Source of the DNA: Marthasterias glacialis
Lineage: Eukaryota > Echinodermata > Asteroidea > Forcipulatida > Asteriidae
Assembly (NCBI GenBank): GCA_911728455.2
Contig: OU452224.1
Location: 3,348,001 to 3,412,000, forward strand
DNA: 64,000 nt
Direction: 5' to 3'
The position numbers and the translations under genes are program-made. Under the pieces are notes generated by a model. That model saw only the letters and a program-made list of their open reading frames with translations, was not told where the DNA came from and did no database searches. Below, in pieces: positions 39,001-41,511 of the stretch (the stretch's first letter is position 1; each line of letters opens with the position of its first letter).

Positions 39001-41511
39001 AGAGGTACCTGTAGATGGCAACACGACCAAGATCAGGTACCTCAAGATTGTTCATCACAAACTTCATCACATTATGGCTAAGTTAGCCTCCTATACAGAA
39101 CAAATAAATCAAAATGAGGCACCTTCTGCTTGCGTGCTGCATCCGCAGCCGTGGGTACCAGTGGGTGATCCGCCCCAGTTGTTCATCTCATGGCCGTGCC
39201 TGTTTGTCCACCACGCATAAAACTGGTTCTCCGGTGGCCAGAAAATAACACTAGCGTGTGCCTATGGAATACCATCAATAATACATATAGTTTGGTCAGT
39301 CATGTGGAATAGATCTACAACATCATATACACAACTGTCCTACACAATACCATACCACAAATAATAAAGAAACAACCTCACCACAGATCGGATTCATAAT
39401 TGAATTCAACTTTGGTGACCAAGTTCATCTGACGTCATCAACCAAGTGAAAAAGGAATCGTCAAAAGTAAAACATTTCAACACATTAAGTCAAACGGTTA
39501 AGGAAGGATGTTGACTCACTTCGTAACTGATGTACTGCTCGCAGTAGCTGGAAAGATCAAGAAGAGCTTCGATCTGTCTCTTGTTACCTCTAGTGTACTT
39601 AATTTTTTTTACAAAGGACCCTGCCTCTTCGTGGCCATCTACCTTACGGGCTTCTCTGTCGTCAGATTCGTGTTCATTGTGGATGACAGTCACACCTGAT
39701 GGAAAACATTATCGTGGGAATTACGCATGATCTCAACTTTGTATAGGAAAGCACACAACAAAAACAGTAGACGCCTTTAGGATACCGCTGCGGCTTGATA
39801 TAAAAAGACTGAAGTATTGTGAGATAATAGTATATAAAAAAAAATAATTCACAGGGCCCTATCCGAATTGGCGGCTATGGCTACGGCTACGGCTACGGCT
39901 ACGGAGCACCATGTCAACATGCGTTTAGACATGCGCACTAGCTATTCATCAAATGCTTGTCACGGGATAGCGTAACGGCTCTCACGCGACTATAAATATC
40001 TTGCGAGCTAGATTCGGCTGGCTAGGGACTGCTGCCCCTCTGGCGCCGTATAGTTGCAAGAAGTCTCGCGGGAGCAGCTTGTTCATGGACGTTTACACCA
40101 CGCAGCTAGCTATGGCCGCCGCACGCGCGCGTCGACGCACACGCACTGTGAATCCTTCATGCTGATTGGTACATATGCACGCTGACGCCTTAGTGTCGTA
40201 TCGCGCGCGCGTGCGTTGGCTGTAGCTGGCTGCGGTGGTGTAAAACACTATAAACGAGCGCTGCTCGGTTTAGTGTATTTTTGGACAAACCTTTTCCACC
40301 AGAGAGTTCGCAGAAGACTTGGTATGGTGGTTCACCGTTTGGACCATCAGGGTCAATTTCGTAATTGCCATCCTCCGTGTCACCTTGAGCCAACACATCT
40401 TGACATGAACTCGGAAAACCTATCGAATAACAAAGAATCATAATGAAAAGAGGAACATTTTTTTCCAGTAAAGCTCTTTCCCCTTGAAGTATAATTATAA
40501 GGGGTTGTTGACGTCATCTTTAATGTTTTATTGTTTCTATGCCCTTTTTCACAACTTTACTTATAATAGACCGATTGAGCGACCCGCGTCACGTGACCTA
40601 TTGTGCGCATTGAATGTAAACAAACACGACGTCCTCCATAGGAAAGTGCGGTACGGTGCATGGTGATTGTTGCATTTGTTTTTCTTTCTCGAAATCTGTG
40701 AAAATATTCAAGAGTTTGTACCAGAGTGGCCGAATAGAGCCAGTAAGGACAGTTCCATGAGCAAGTCTTGGAAATTGTACAAGTAACGTATAAAATATGC
40801 ACGATGTGTACTAAATAGTGCACGGCGGAACGTTTAGGCCAGACGACCGCGATTACACGCTTTTCAACACAAGAATTTCAAAGCTTTGAACCTGAATCAT
40901 CCAAAGAAATTGCTTTCCAAAACTGTGTGTGTTCCTTTGCCTATTTGAAATTTCGCAAGGCTAGGTATAAATGCTCACTTTTCCAACGTTCTTTACCCTT
41001 TTTTACAGTGATGTAGGCCTATACATTACAAACAAAATAACAGGCGGGTGGCTAGTCGTCCGACGCCGGTAGTGCATAACCCAAAATAAACCTCTTTTGT
41101 AGTATAGAATACTGGTAGTTTATGAAACAGTAATGTGATTAATATCAATGTCACAACATACAATTAGTAAAATGGCTTAGTAGCCTAACTGTGTTATTAT
41201 TACCAAAAGCCGACTTTTGGTGTGACTTTGTCGGTCACGGCATGTATTTGCACGTAGTTTGCCATCAGCTCAGATGACGTATTACCCACAATAAGTCGCG
41301 TGATGACTTGTAAACATTTGTCGCGCAATCGGTCTATTCATGTCAAAGTAGGACTAAAAATAAATCAATCAACATTTTTCTTAAGTCAATTTAACTCGTA
41401 TTGTCAAAAGTCATAAGTTCTATACAAACAAAGAAAAAAAAAGATACCTGTGCTGATGACATAATTTGCCGAACACACGACCAACAGCACGACGAGCAGT
41501 GTCGCTTTCAT
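1..41511 (-). CDS. Large secreted multidomain adhesive/lectin gene (sea star footprint protein 1-like), 5' part, 32 exons
   Basis: Thirty-two coding exons run from the ATG at 41511 leftwards; the 3' part lies beyond base 1. All junctions are GT..AG and all phases agree, giving 5,203 coding nt (about 1,734 residues). Rough residue positions: signal peptide 1-21, fibrinogen-like Caspr-type region 22-227, Methyltransf_FA 237-380, SUEL lectin 381-464, EGF-like 465-518, VWD 519-678, C8 679-798, TIL 799-865, Cys-rich TILa/VWC-like 866-924, X1 925-1076, linker, F5/8C-1 1086-1244, X2 1245-1397, linker, F5/8C-2 1407-1564, X3 1565-1724, linker. Known: VWD/C8/TIL blocks build disulfide-linked multimers, while F5/8C and SUEL domains bind sugars or surfaces. 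Inference: a secreted, crosslinked, carbohydrate-binding adhesive or clotting protein. Sfp1 has this module set; hemocytin/hemolectin-like proteins are the alternative. Introns contain only repeats. Confidence 0.8.
551..701. mobile_element. MITE with TAATGGGAGAC termini
   Basis: The left arm TAATGGGAGACATTTGGGGG... and right arm ...GGGTTTCAAAGTCTCCCATTA form terminal inverted repeats of about 30 bp that include CTAGGTGGCA. A related copy is at 50944-51090 and a degraded one near 13560-13690. Confidence 0.75.
698..1236. mobile_element. Dispersed repeat A, copy 1
   Basis: Non-autonomous element family starting TTAACCAGTT..TGCTGGATGA and sharing GTGTAATCCCCGATTCCAGA, TTACGAGACATC..GAGGCTTCC and CTCGAC/TCAGAGAAA blocks with copies at 4515, 11232 and 20463. 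The right terminal repeat is not seen here. Confidence 0.7.
1452..1481 (-). CDS. Exon 32: 30-nt linker microexon
   Basis: Phase 1 to 1, encoding ASPGEVLIP after the split Ala codon. It occupies the linker position after X3. Acceptor TTTCAG, donor GTAAGA. By analogy the next exon, beyond base 1, should open a third F5/8C domain. Confidence 0.72.
1697..2050. repeat. Dispersed repeat B, copy 1
   Basis: Contains CCCGAGGCCAGTGATTTTAA, AAATATCTTTTGATTCTGTT and CTACAAGTCCTGTGGTCTTG. It is the inverted counterpart of 14769-15046 with high similarity. Confidence 0.75.
2616..2631. repeat. Poly-C run
   Basis: A C homopolymer of about 16 bases followed by an AT stretch; a simple repeat. Confidence 0.9.
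2741..2850. repeat. Dispersed repeat C, copy 1
   Basis: GACCAGTCTTCGACCAATCA then GAGTGCCTAAACTCTCCGAG. Matches 6285-6396 in inverted orientation. Confidence 0.65.
2954..3191 (-). CDS. Exon 31: module X3, second half
   Basis: Phase 0 in, phase 1 out. Reads KEDRLAVKKGDMIGFNFC and later GAVKRSYSIKALFE. About 15 nt longer than the matching exon 25 of X2. Donor is GTTAGT. Confidence 0.85.
3430..3620 (+). mobile_element. tRNA-derived SINE head, partial
   Basis: Plus-strand GTGGTCAAGTGGTCTAGCTC ... CTGGTGTTGTTGGCAGCAGA and TGGGCTCGAATAC resemble the tRNA-like head of the SINE at 30108; the B box is decayed. Confidence 0.6.
3907..4148 (-). CDS. Exon 30: module X3, first half
   Basis: Phase 1 in, phase 0 out. 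Reads TGSGGFSFVIPNKKFTSDGH, then FKFHVFRNVNAEEKIYQIVG. Same strand order as X1 and X2. Confidence 0.85.
4515..4886. mobile_element. Dispersed repeat A, copy 2 (partial)
   Basis: Matches the middle and right part of family A (TGTCTAATCCCTGATTCCAG, GATTACGAGACATCCGAGAG, GGAGGCAAGTCCGAG). Both ends are missing. Confidence 0.7.
5259..5400 (-). CDS. Exon 29: F5/8C domain 2, end
   Basis: Phase 0 in, phase 1 out. Reads MFGGNFDQETEVKNYFTSVV, then TQSIRVTPAKWKGNFPSMRM and DVLG. F.GN.D......N.F...V....IR..P..W.....MR...LG completes F5/8C. Exons 24-29 again total 960 coding nt. Confidence 0.91.
5997..6149 (-). CDS. Exon 28: F5/8C domain 2, middle
   Basis: Phase 0 to 0, 51 codons. Reads ITFKKSRQCGGITTQG, then WFVQKYTVSYSVNMVAWTEV. 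V.GI.TQG.......V..Y.V.YS.....W. is the F5/8C core. Confidence 0.9.
6285..6396. repeat. Dispersed repeat C, copy 2
   Basis: CTCGGAGAGTTCATGCACTC then TGATTGGTTGAAGACTGGTC, the inverse of copy 1. Host exons 28-31 lie between the copies, so they are separate insertions, not ends of one element. Confidence 0.65.
7514..7692 (-). CDS. Exon 27: F5/8C domain 2, first part
   Basis: Phase 1 in, phase 0 out. Reads MGMQDGLIADDQITSNGF, then a GGWCGLQIDQSAFLQ stretch. LGMQ.G.I.D..ITAS... and W....QIDL are F5/8C hallmarks. Confidence 0.9.
7812..7957. mobile_element. Dispersed repeat A relative, left end, opposite orientation
   Basis: Reads on the minus strand TAACAAGTTGGCGCTGGATG then ATGTATACATGCCAG and AACAAAGGCCGCCCGGACAT, a diverged version of the family A start. 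Confidence 0.5.
7966..8137. mobile_element. Fold-back MITE family D, partial copy
   Basis: AAGCACAACAAAATTAGGCT, GGTTACCAGCCAAACTACCA-type core (here GTTACCAGCCAAACTACCAA) and the right arm AAGAAATTGGGCCCA match the family seen complete at 57458. Confidence 0.7.
8371..8563. mobile_element. Fold-back MITE family D, degraded copy
   Basis: TTGTTTAAGCATAAGCGTAT on the left and CTGTTAAGCAGCTTTATGAA then ATTAGCCCC on the right form the diverged arms. Confidence 0.5.
8939..8965 (-). CDS. Exon 26: 27-nt linker microexon
   Basis: Phase 1 to 1, encoding ASTTRTIAP, a Ser/Thr-rich flexible and possibly O-glycosylated linker. Acceptor TTCCAG, donor GTAAAC. Same length and phase as exon 21. Confidence 0.75.
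9800..9985 (-). mobile_element. tRNA-derived SINE, partial
   Basis: Minus orientation. TGGGACCTACGGCTTAACGT then CCCATCCGAAGGACAAAGCA and GTGTCTTGCTCAAGGACATA match the SINE body of 30108-30412. Confidence 0.65.
10087..10309 (-). CDS. Exon 25: module X2, second half
   Basis: Phase 0 in, phase 1 out. Reads NERLPVRKGDVFGIVF and later NRKFSIRVKF, matching X1's EKIPVKAGDFVGF and RKYSVNWEL and X3's DRLAVKKGDMIGF and KRSYSIKALF. Confidence 0.85.
10390..10822 (-). mobile_element. tRNA-derived SINE, near full length
   Basis: On the minus strand a tRNA-like head (GGCCGAGCGGATAAGAACAC ... GTGTGGGTTCAAGTCCCGGT) is followed by a 300-bp body and an AT-rich (ATT)n-type tail at 10390-10415. Same family as 31282-31791. 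Confidence 0.8.
11232..11798. mobile_element. Dispersed repeat A, copy 3 (near full length)
   Basis: About 570 bp, ending CCTGGTGGCAACTGGTTA, whose reverse complement TAACCAGTTGCCACC matches the family start. This indicates a TIR DNA-transposon derivative. Confidence 0.75.
12117..12352 (-). CDS. Exon 24: module X2, first half
   Basis: Phase 1 in, phase 0 out. Reads VGTAVLFIKRPFTRNGYVVG, then SFIIGVWRPTDEPQKFSLIG. It aligns by eye with the first half of X1. Spliced phase 0 to exon 25 at the same place as X3 (exons 30/31), an intron that X1 lacks. Confidence 0.85.
12711..13472. mobile_element. TIR transposon with hairpins inside each terminus
   Basis: Termini GTAAGGGAGGACCTCATAAT CTAACACG and the inverse CGTGTTAGATTATGAGGTCC TCCCTAAC bound a 760-bp element. 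Just inside each end is a palindrome (TACCTTGTTGTAC..GTACAACAAGGTA). No transposase ORF. Confidence 0.85.
13973..14111 (-). CDS. Exon 23: F5/8C domain 1, C-terminal third
   Basis: Phase 0 in, phase 1 out. Reads LFDSKCDVHEHNKNFFRDAV, then VRYVRFIPQVWRSSISMRVE and IIGRD. F.GN.D.......F...V.ARY.R..P..W....SMR.E..G closes the F5/8C fold. Exons 20-23 total 960 coding nt. Confidence 0.93.
14210..14370 (+). mobile_element. SINE-like repeat, diverged copy
   Basis: CCTTTGTGGACTCTGGTTCG AATCTCACCTTGCAC and a TTTTCC stretch match the better copy at 32483. Confidence 0.45.
14533..14690 (+). mobile_element. tRNA-derived SINE, second family
   Basis: GGTCTGGTGGTTAGGACATC (A box) and GTGGGTTCGAATCCCACCCG (B box) form a tRNA-like head. 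A body continues (GCAGGACTCGAAAGCACCGA). No paired acceptor stem, so not a functional tRNA gene. Confidence 0.65.
14701..15200. mobile_element. Dispersed repeat A, copy 5, interrupted by repeat B
   Basis: The left end of family A (ATAACCAGTTAATGCTGGAA) is at 14701-14765, and its middle (GTGTAATCCCCAATTCCAGA) resumes near 15090. Between them lies repeat B (14769-15046), a nested insertion. Confidence 0.65.
14769..15046. repeat. Dispersed repeat B, copy 2 (inverted)
   Basis: Reads AGGGCTTGAATTTGGGGGGA ... CTTAAAATCACTGGCCTCGG, the reverse complement of copy 1 with a small internal deletion. Inserted inside a copy of repeat A. Confidence 0.75.
15431..15768 (-). CDS. Exon 22: F5/8C (discoidin) domain 1, N-terminal two thirds
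   Basis: Phase 1 in, phase 0 out, 113 codons completed. Visible marks are IPDSAMTASSELG, RLDNADEACTWTAE, HDQWLQIDLSAERLVVGVVT, VKKFHVQVSKNGNDFEYI. The LG....I.D...TASS..., W.......WLQIDL....V.GV.TQG, V..Y.V..S.DG..W..Y pattern is F5/8C. Confidence 0.93.
16004..16030 (-). CDS. Exon 21: 27-nt linker microexon
   Basis: Phase 1 to 1, encoding SSNGKRVEA between X1 and F5/8C-1. Acceptor CGACAG and perfect donor GTAAGT. A homologous-position 27-nt exon exists in unit 2 and a 30-nt one in unit 3. Confidence 0.75.
16954..17409 (-). CDS. Exon 20: module X1 (unrecognised beta-rich module), single exon
   Basis: Phase 1 to 1, 152 codons, the longest exon seen here. It is homologous within the protein to X2 and X3. 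Shared marks are a G-Y-I/V start of strand, DFLVFR or IGVWR, F.IVG, and IPVKAGDFVGF, which recurs as LPVRKGDVFGI and LAVKKGDMIGF. No enzyme motif is seen. The pattern (..WR....F.LVG.....V..GD..GF) resembles a jelly-roll-like domain common in invertebrate extracellular proteins, which is inference only. A TAA codon directly after the donor marks intron, not gene end. Confidence 0.85.
17628..17805 (-). CDS. Exon 19: Cys-rich TILa/VWC-like plus EGF-like segment
   Basis: Phase 0 in, phase 1 out. Reads GENWIVKDCTESCTCEEYGK, INCFKVSCVEHAFC and HGCHCESSYTGDGTARC. W...DC...C.C......C....C is the TILa/VWC-like piece that follows TIL in Fc-gamma-binding-protein-like genes. The GC.C..GYTGDG..C part resembles a fragment of an EGF domain. 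Confidence 0.85.
18105..18770. mobile_element. TIR element with TGGAATGTTCCA-type ends
   Basis: Left TGGAATGTTCCATTCCATCA ... GTGAAGCTGAATTGAA and right TTGAACTCAGCTTCACCTAA ... TGGAACATTCCA are inverted. 665 bp, no coding capacity. Confidence 0.7.
19171..19213. repeat. Strong hairpin palindrome
   Basis: GTCCCATATCCCAC and GTGGGATATGGGAC are perfect 14-bp arms around an inner GGCC-TTC-GGCC stem. Confidence 0.9.
19731..19822. repeat. Two degenerate units of the 45-bp minisatellite
   Basis: GTTGACTTAAGTCACCTATA followed by a second GAGTCACCTATGGTAAGGAA, spaced like the array at 22.9-24.3 kb, in a different intron about 3 kb away. Confidence 0.8.
19857..20056 (-). CDS. Exon 18: TIL (trypsin inhibitor-like) domain
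   Basis: Phase 1 in, phase 0 out, 67 codons. Reads FGCPLGSVYTICASSCQRTC, DCVEGCEPSTGFVMQNG and ECGCRYG. C P.gs.Y..C...C..TC......C...CV.GC.C..G is the TIL signature that follows C8 in VWF, mucin and hemocytin-type proteins. The usual GC.C is GCEP here. Confidence 0.93.
20184..20330. mobile_element. Fold-back MITE family E
   Basis: GGATTTCACAAAGCACTAAG ATTCATCTTA faces TAAGATTAATCTTAGCTCTT TGTGAAATGCACC; arms about 30 bp. Confidence 0.8.
20463..21040. mobile_element. Dispersed repeat A, copy 4 (full length with TIRs)
   Basis: TAACCAGTTGGTGCCGGATG at the left and CCTGGTGGCATCTGGTTA at the right are inverted. The internal blocks match copy 3. No transposase ORF. Confidence 0.8.
21690..21896 (-). 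CDS. Exon 17: C8 domain, C-terminal part
   Basis: Phase 1 to 1, 69 codons. Reads VFAVGHAQFDAQEMFQSCVF then DMCSV, matching FA.CH..VDP..F..NCV.DMC of C8, with a conserved Cys replaced by Gly (VGH). A second acceptor 12 nt downstream would also keep frame; the upstream one was chosen because it retains the G-x-FA start of the C8 block. Confidence 0.87.
22185..22338 (-). CDS. Exon 16: C8 domain, N-terminal part
   Basis: Phase 0 in, phase 1 out. Reads FGDSWTANPLECPTCKDCIP, then SFCKDNADLLKRAKAAC and EPIRDAN. F..SW.........C...C followed by spaced Cys is the VWD-C8 transition. Confidence 0.88.
22857..24262. repeat. 45-bp minisatellite, about 31 units
   Basis: Tandem units of 45 bp (core GGTAAGGAAGAGGTGGTATG then AATGCAGTTGACTAAAGTCA and CCTAT), fifteen codons long, so some frames stay open without being genes. 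Two three-unit (135-bp) higher-order patterns are visible, one near 22908-23177 and one near 23805-24075. Located in the intron between exons 15 and 16. Confidence 0.96.
24297..24458 (-). CDS. Exon 15: VWD domain, end (CGLCG)
   Basis: Phase 0 to 0, 54 codons. Encodes VKVLWDGNQVVKIFADKG and SMCGLCGSM. The L.WDG...V.V.......M CGLCG signature closes VWD. The multimerisation-associated CGLC vicinal motif is intact. Confidence 0.92.
24715..24945 (-). mobile_element. tRNA-derived SINE, diverged
   Basis: CATCTGAAGGGTGAAGCAAT, GGGTCTTGCTCAAGGACACA and GAGGTCGGTGCACTAGACTG match the minus-strand SINE body and head with decay. Confidence 0.6.
25803..25907 (-). CDS. Exon 14: VWD domain, middle
   Basis: Phase 0 to 0, 35 codons. 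Encodes DIVLFQGNQVQIDGSI followed by PCAAKENRIDIDGKFL, the V.L.......V.VNG.....P strands of VWD. Acceptor CACAAG, donor GTAAGT. Confidence 0.88.
26168..26379 (-). CDS. Exon 13: VWD domain, start, with GDPH motif
   Basis: Phase 1 in, phase 0 out, 71 codons. Begins ALCRAWGDPHYISFSGRTFD, the canonical VWD opening (C...GDPHY.TFDG..F). Then YQGMCKYTLAEPC and the FKVVG strand follow. GDPH is the sequence at which some mucin VWD domains autoproteolyse between Asp and Pro. Confidence 0.94.
26927..27089 (-). CDS. Exon 12: EGF-like domain with a dibasic RVKR site
   Basis: Phase 0 in, phase 1 out. Contains six Cys in EGF order (CENNKCNPVGGQC, then YRCSCKANFFGEFC). The N-terminal linker carries RVKR just before the first EGF Cys, matching the furin consensus R-X-K/R-R. 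The final C-x-C...G..C is typical of EGF. No Asp/Asn pattern of calcium-binding EGF is evident. Confidence 0.87.
27983..28233 (-). CDS. Exon 11: SUEL-type galactose-binding lectin domain
   Basis: A whole Gal_Lectin (SUEL/rhamnose-binding) domain in one exon, 84 codons, phase 1 in and 0 out. Visible marks are C...INC at the start, ILSAEYGR, STDFCPH, a mid C, VGKQCQGKHKCRITVNNGVF and NPCCGTYKYLHV. The YGR and FG.PC.GT.KYL motifs define the family. Role inferred: binding of galactosyl or rhamnosyl sugars on surfaces or partner glycans. Confidence 0.93.
28484..28647 (-). CDS. Exon 10: Methyltransf_FA-like domain, C-terminal half
   Basis: Phase 2 in, phase 1 out. Encodes FWVSWCGRVFSFGREGHG, the LLGW...... 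block and FVGYTTGYGASGQFSF. These are the FWVSW...I..G.G, W and VG..TG.GA.G.W.F signatures that close Methyltransf_FA domains. Confidence 0.88.
28712..28944. mobile_element. Fold-back MITE family F, copy 1
   Basis: TAAAGGTGGACTGTCGTCTT and the right arm GTTATGACGGCAGTCACCCT TTA are inverted. The inner GTTACTGCATGTGCGTGCGC faces GCGTGCGCGTTTGCAGTAAC. Confidence 0.82.
29735..29951. mobile_element. TIR MITE family G
   Basis: TGGGTGCGTTCCATTAGCTT ACACGTG at the left and CACGTGTAACCTAATCCAAC GCACTCA at the right are inverted; about 217 bp. Confidence 0.8.
30108..30412 (+). mobile_element. tRNA-derived SINE with intact A and B boxes
   Basis: The tRNA-like head GTCATGGCCGAGTGGTTAAG ... GTGGGTTCGAATCCCGGTCG (pol III A box at about 30115, B box at about 30172) is followed by a shared body (CTTGAGCAAGACACTTTACC, CTTCGGATGGGACATTAAGC). 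Confidence 0.82.
30749..30854 (-). CDS. Exon 9: Methyltransf_FA-like domain, IGGW motif
   Basis: Phase 1 in, phase 2 out. Encodes NIGGWSNSKSCFRNCKQC followed by an acidic stretch. The IGGW.N.KS..R signature is the hallmark of the Methyltransf_FA family. The extra Cys residues (CFRNCKQC) are unusual and may form disulfides. Confidence 0.87.
31282..31791 (-). mobile_element. tRNA-derived SINE with long AAT tail
   Basis: Minus orientation: the head at the right (GGCCAAGCGGTCAAGCACAC ... GTGTGGGTTCGAGTCCCAGT), about 400 bp of body, and an (AAT)n/(AAG)n-type microsatellite tail at 31282-31390. Near full length. Confidence 0.82.
31830..31915 (-). CDS. Exon 8: Methyltransf_FA-like domain, middle
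   Basis: Phase 2 in, phase 1 out. Encodes IEFEVKACNDAFIGFSETEG, the F.V.AC.DA.I..S core of Methyltransf_FA. Acceptor TTGCAG, donor GTAAGC. Confidence 0.85.
32323..32398 (-). CDS. Exon 7: Methyltransf_FA-like domain, start
   Basis: Phase 1 in, phase 2 out. Encodes VIPFFNTDTIYNYRYDLPP and ISPGEC, the strand that opens farnesoic-acid-O-methyltransferase-like (Methyltransf_FA) domains. Despite the family name, these are mostly non-enzymatic beta domains in invertebrate extracellular proteins. Confidence 0.82.
32483..32665 (+). mobile_element. SINE-like repeat, third family
   Basis: CCTCTGTGGACCCCGGTTCG AATCCCGGACTGGAGCC (B-box-like) followed by CACGTGGATTGGGTTTTCAG and TTTTCCTCCCACATCTAAAA. Confidence 0.55.
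32766..33660. other. AT-rich intronic stretch
   Basis: Homopurine and A-rich low-complexity DNA. No repeat family, exon or stable structure recognised. Confidence 0.6.
33689..33718 (-). CDS. Exon 6: 30-nt linker microexon
   Basis: Phase 1 to 1, encoding SGGPTQREQG between the fibrinogen-like region and the Methyltransf_FA domain. Flanked by a GCAG acceptor and a perfect GTAAGT donor. It is supported because exons 5 and 7 need a phase-1 connector. It resembles the later 27-30 nt linker exons in size and phase. Confidence 0.72.
33971..34236. mobile_element. Fold-back MITE family H
   Basis: CCATTAGCCTTTTT and AAAAAGGCTAATGG bound a 266-bp element. The inner arms GAGTGCACTGTTTGGTTTTG GTGTATACAGACAAATT are inverted almost exactly, so nearly the whole element folds on itself. 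Confidence 0.9.
34434..34604 (-). CDS. Exon 5: fibrinogen-like region, C-terminal block
   Basis: Phase 1 to 1, 57 codons. Reads CIEKKRCNADC, then DSGFLNDKDNLPVTELHFGD and LGPIRC. This matches the CNCDA...W..D.G.L....LPV..L..GDT...........GPL.C end of Caspr-type domains and completes the region begun in exon 2. Donor GTAAGT. Confidence 0.88.
35563..36179. repeat. Long inverted repeat with arms of about 255-277 bp
   Basis: The left arm (about 35563-35817) and right arm (about 35903-36179) are reverse complements with few differences. Examples: GAACCCTGTCCTCTAAAAC facing GTTTTAGAGGACAGGGTTC, and AGCCATGATGGTTGCTGTTC facing GAACAGCAACCATCATGGCT. The spacer is about 85 bp. Likely a fold-back transposon copy. 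Confidence 0.9.
36179..36212. repeat. 34-bp perfect palindrome
   Basis: ACCAGTTAATTTACAAA followed by its exact complement TTTGTAAATTAACTGGT, with no spacer. It directly abuts the end of the long inverted repeat. Confidence 0.95.
36982..37430. mobile_element. TIR element of about 450 bp
   Basis: Arms of about 50 bp: TTTTTTCCCAGGACGGATGA GG...GCATAAATGGGCGTGT faces ACACGCCCATTTATGC...CCTCATCTGTCCTGGGAAAA. No ORF with domain motifs. Confidence 0.85.
37748..37930. mobile_element. Fold-back MITE family F, copy 2
   Basis: AAAGGGGCTGTATCCTTATG ATTATAGCAG faces CTGCTATAATCATGACGATG CAGCCCCT. Shares GTTACCGCGTGTGCGCGCCG with copy 1. Confidence 0.82.
39123..39261 (-). CDS. Exon 4: fibrinogen-like region, WW..R / WGGSP...CGC block
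   Basis: Phase 0 in, phase 1 out. It contains FYAWWTNRHG and NNWGGSPTGTHGCGC, matching the conserved WW.GR......WGG..P....C.C segment of Caspr-type domains. The acceptor (CCATAG, at 39262-39263) has a weak pyrimidine tract, but it is the only AG that keeps this frame in phase with exon 3. The donor GTGCCT is also sub-optimal, so this exon's edges are the least certain in the gene. Confidence 0.75.
39520..39695 (-). CDS. Exon 3: fibrinogen-like region, Caspr type
   Basis: Phase 1 in, phase 0 out. It starts with the TVIHNE block and ends with QIEALLDLSSYCEQYISYE, the I..L...S.YC.Q...Y motif of contactin-associated-protein fibrinogen-like regions. Strong donor GTGAGT; acceptor CATCAG. Confidence 0.87.
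39869..40240. repeat. GC-rich simple and semi-palindromic stretch
   Basis: A (GGCTAC)n run near 39878-39902 and CG-rich inverted motifs (CGCACGCGCGCG near 40119, GCGCGCGCGTGCG near 40203) in otherwise AT-rich DNA, just left of exon 2. No clear element ends. Confidence 0.5.
40291..40419 (-). CDS. Exon 2: fibrinogen-like region, N-terminal part
   Basis: Phase 1 to 1, 43 codons. It reads GFPSSCQDVLAQ, then a DGNYEIDPDG stretch and PPYQVFCEL. This is the Cys...G.Y.I.P......V.C pattern that opens fibrinogen-related and Caspr fibrinogen-like domains. Acceptor ATAG, donor GTTTGT. Confidence 0.85.
40565..41338. mobile_element. TIR element with AATAGACCGATTG ends
   Basis: AATAGACCGATTGAGCGAC at the left and GTCGCGCAATCGGTCTATT at the right are inverted. 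774 bp, lies within intron 1 of the adhesive gene. Confidence 0.75.
41448..41511 (-). CDS. Exon 1: start codon and signal peptide
   Basis: The first 21 codons encode a lysine followed by a leucine/valine-rich core and a small-residue region (MKATLLVVLLVVCSANYVIS), a classic secretory signal peptide. The donor GTATCT follows the 64th base (phase 1). An in-frame Met 26 codons upstream (41589) was rejected because it would bury the signal peptide behind a basic, proline-containing extension. Confidence 0.85.
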
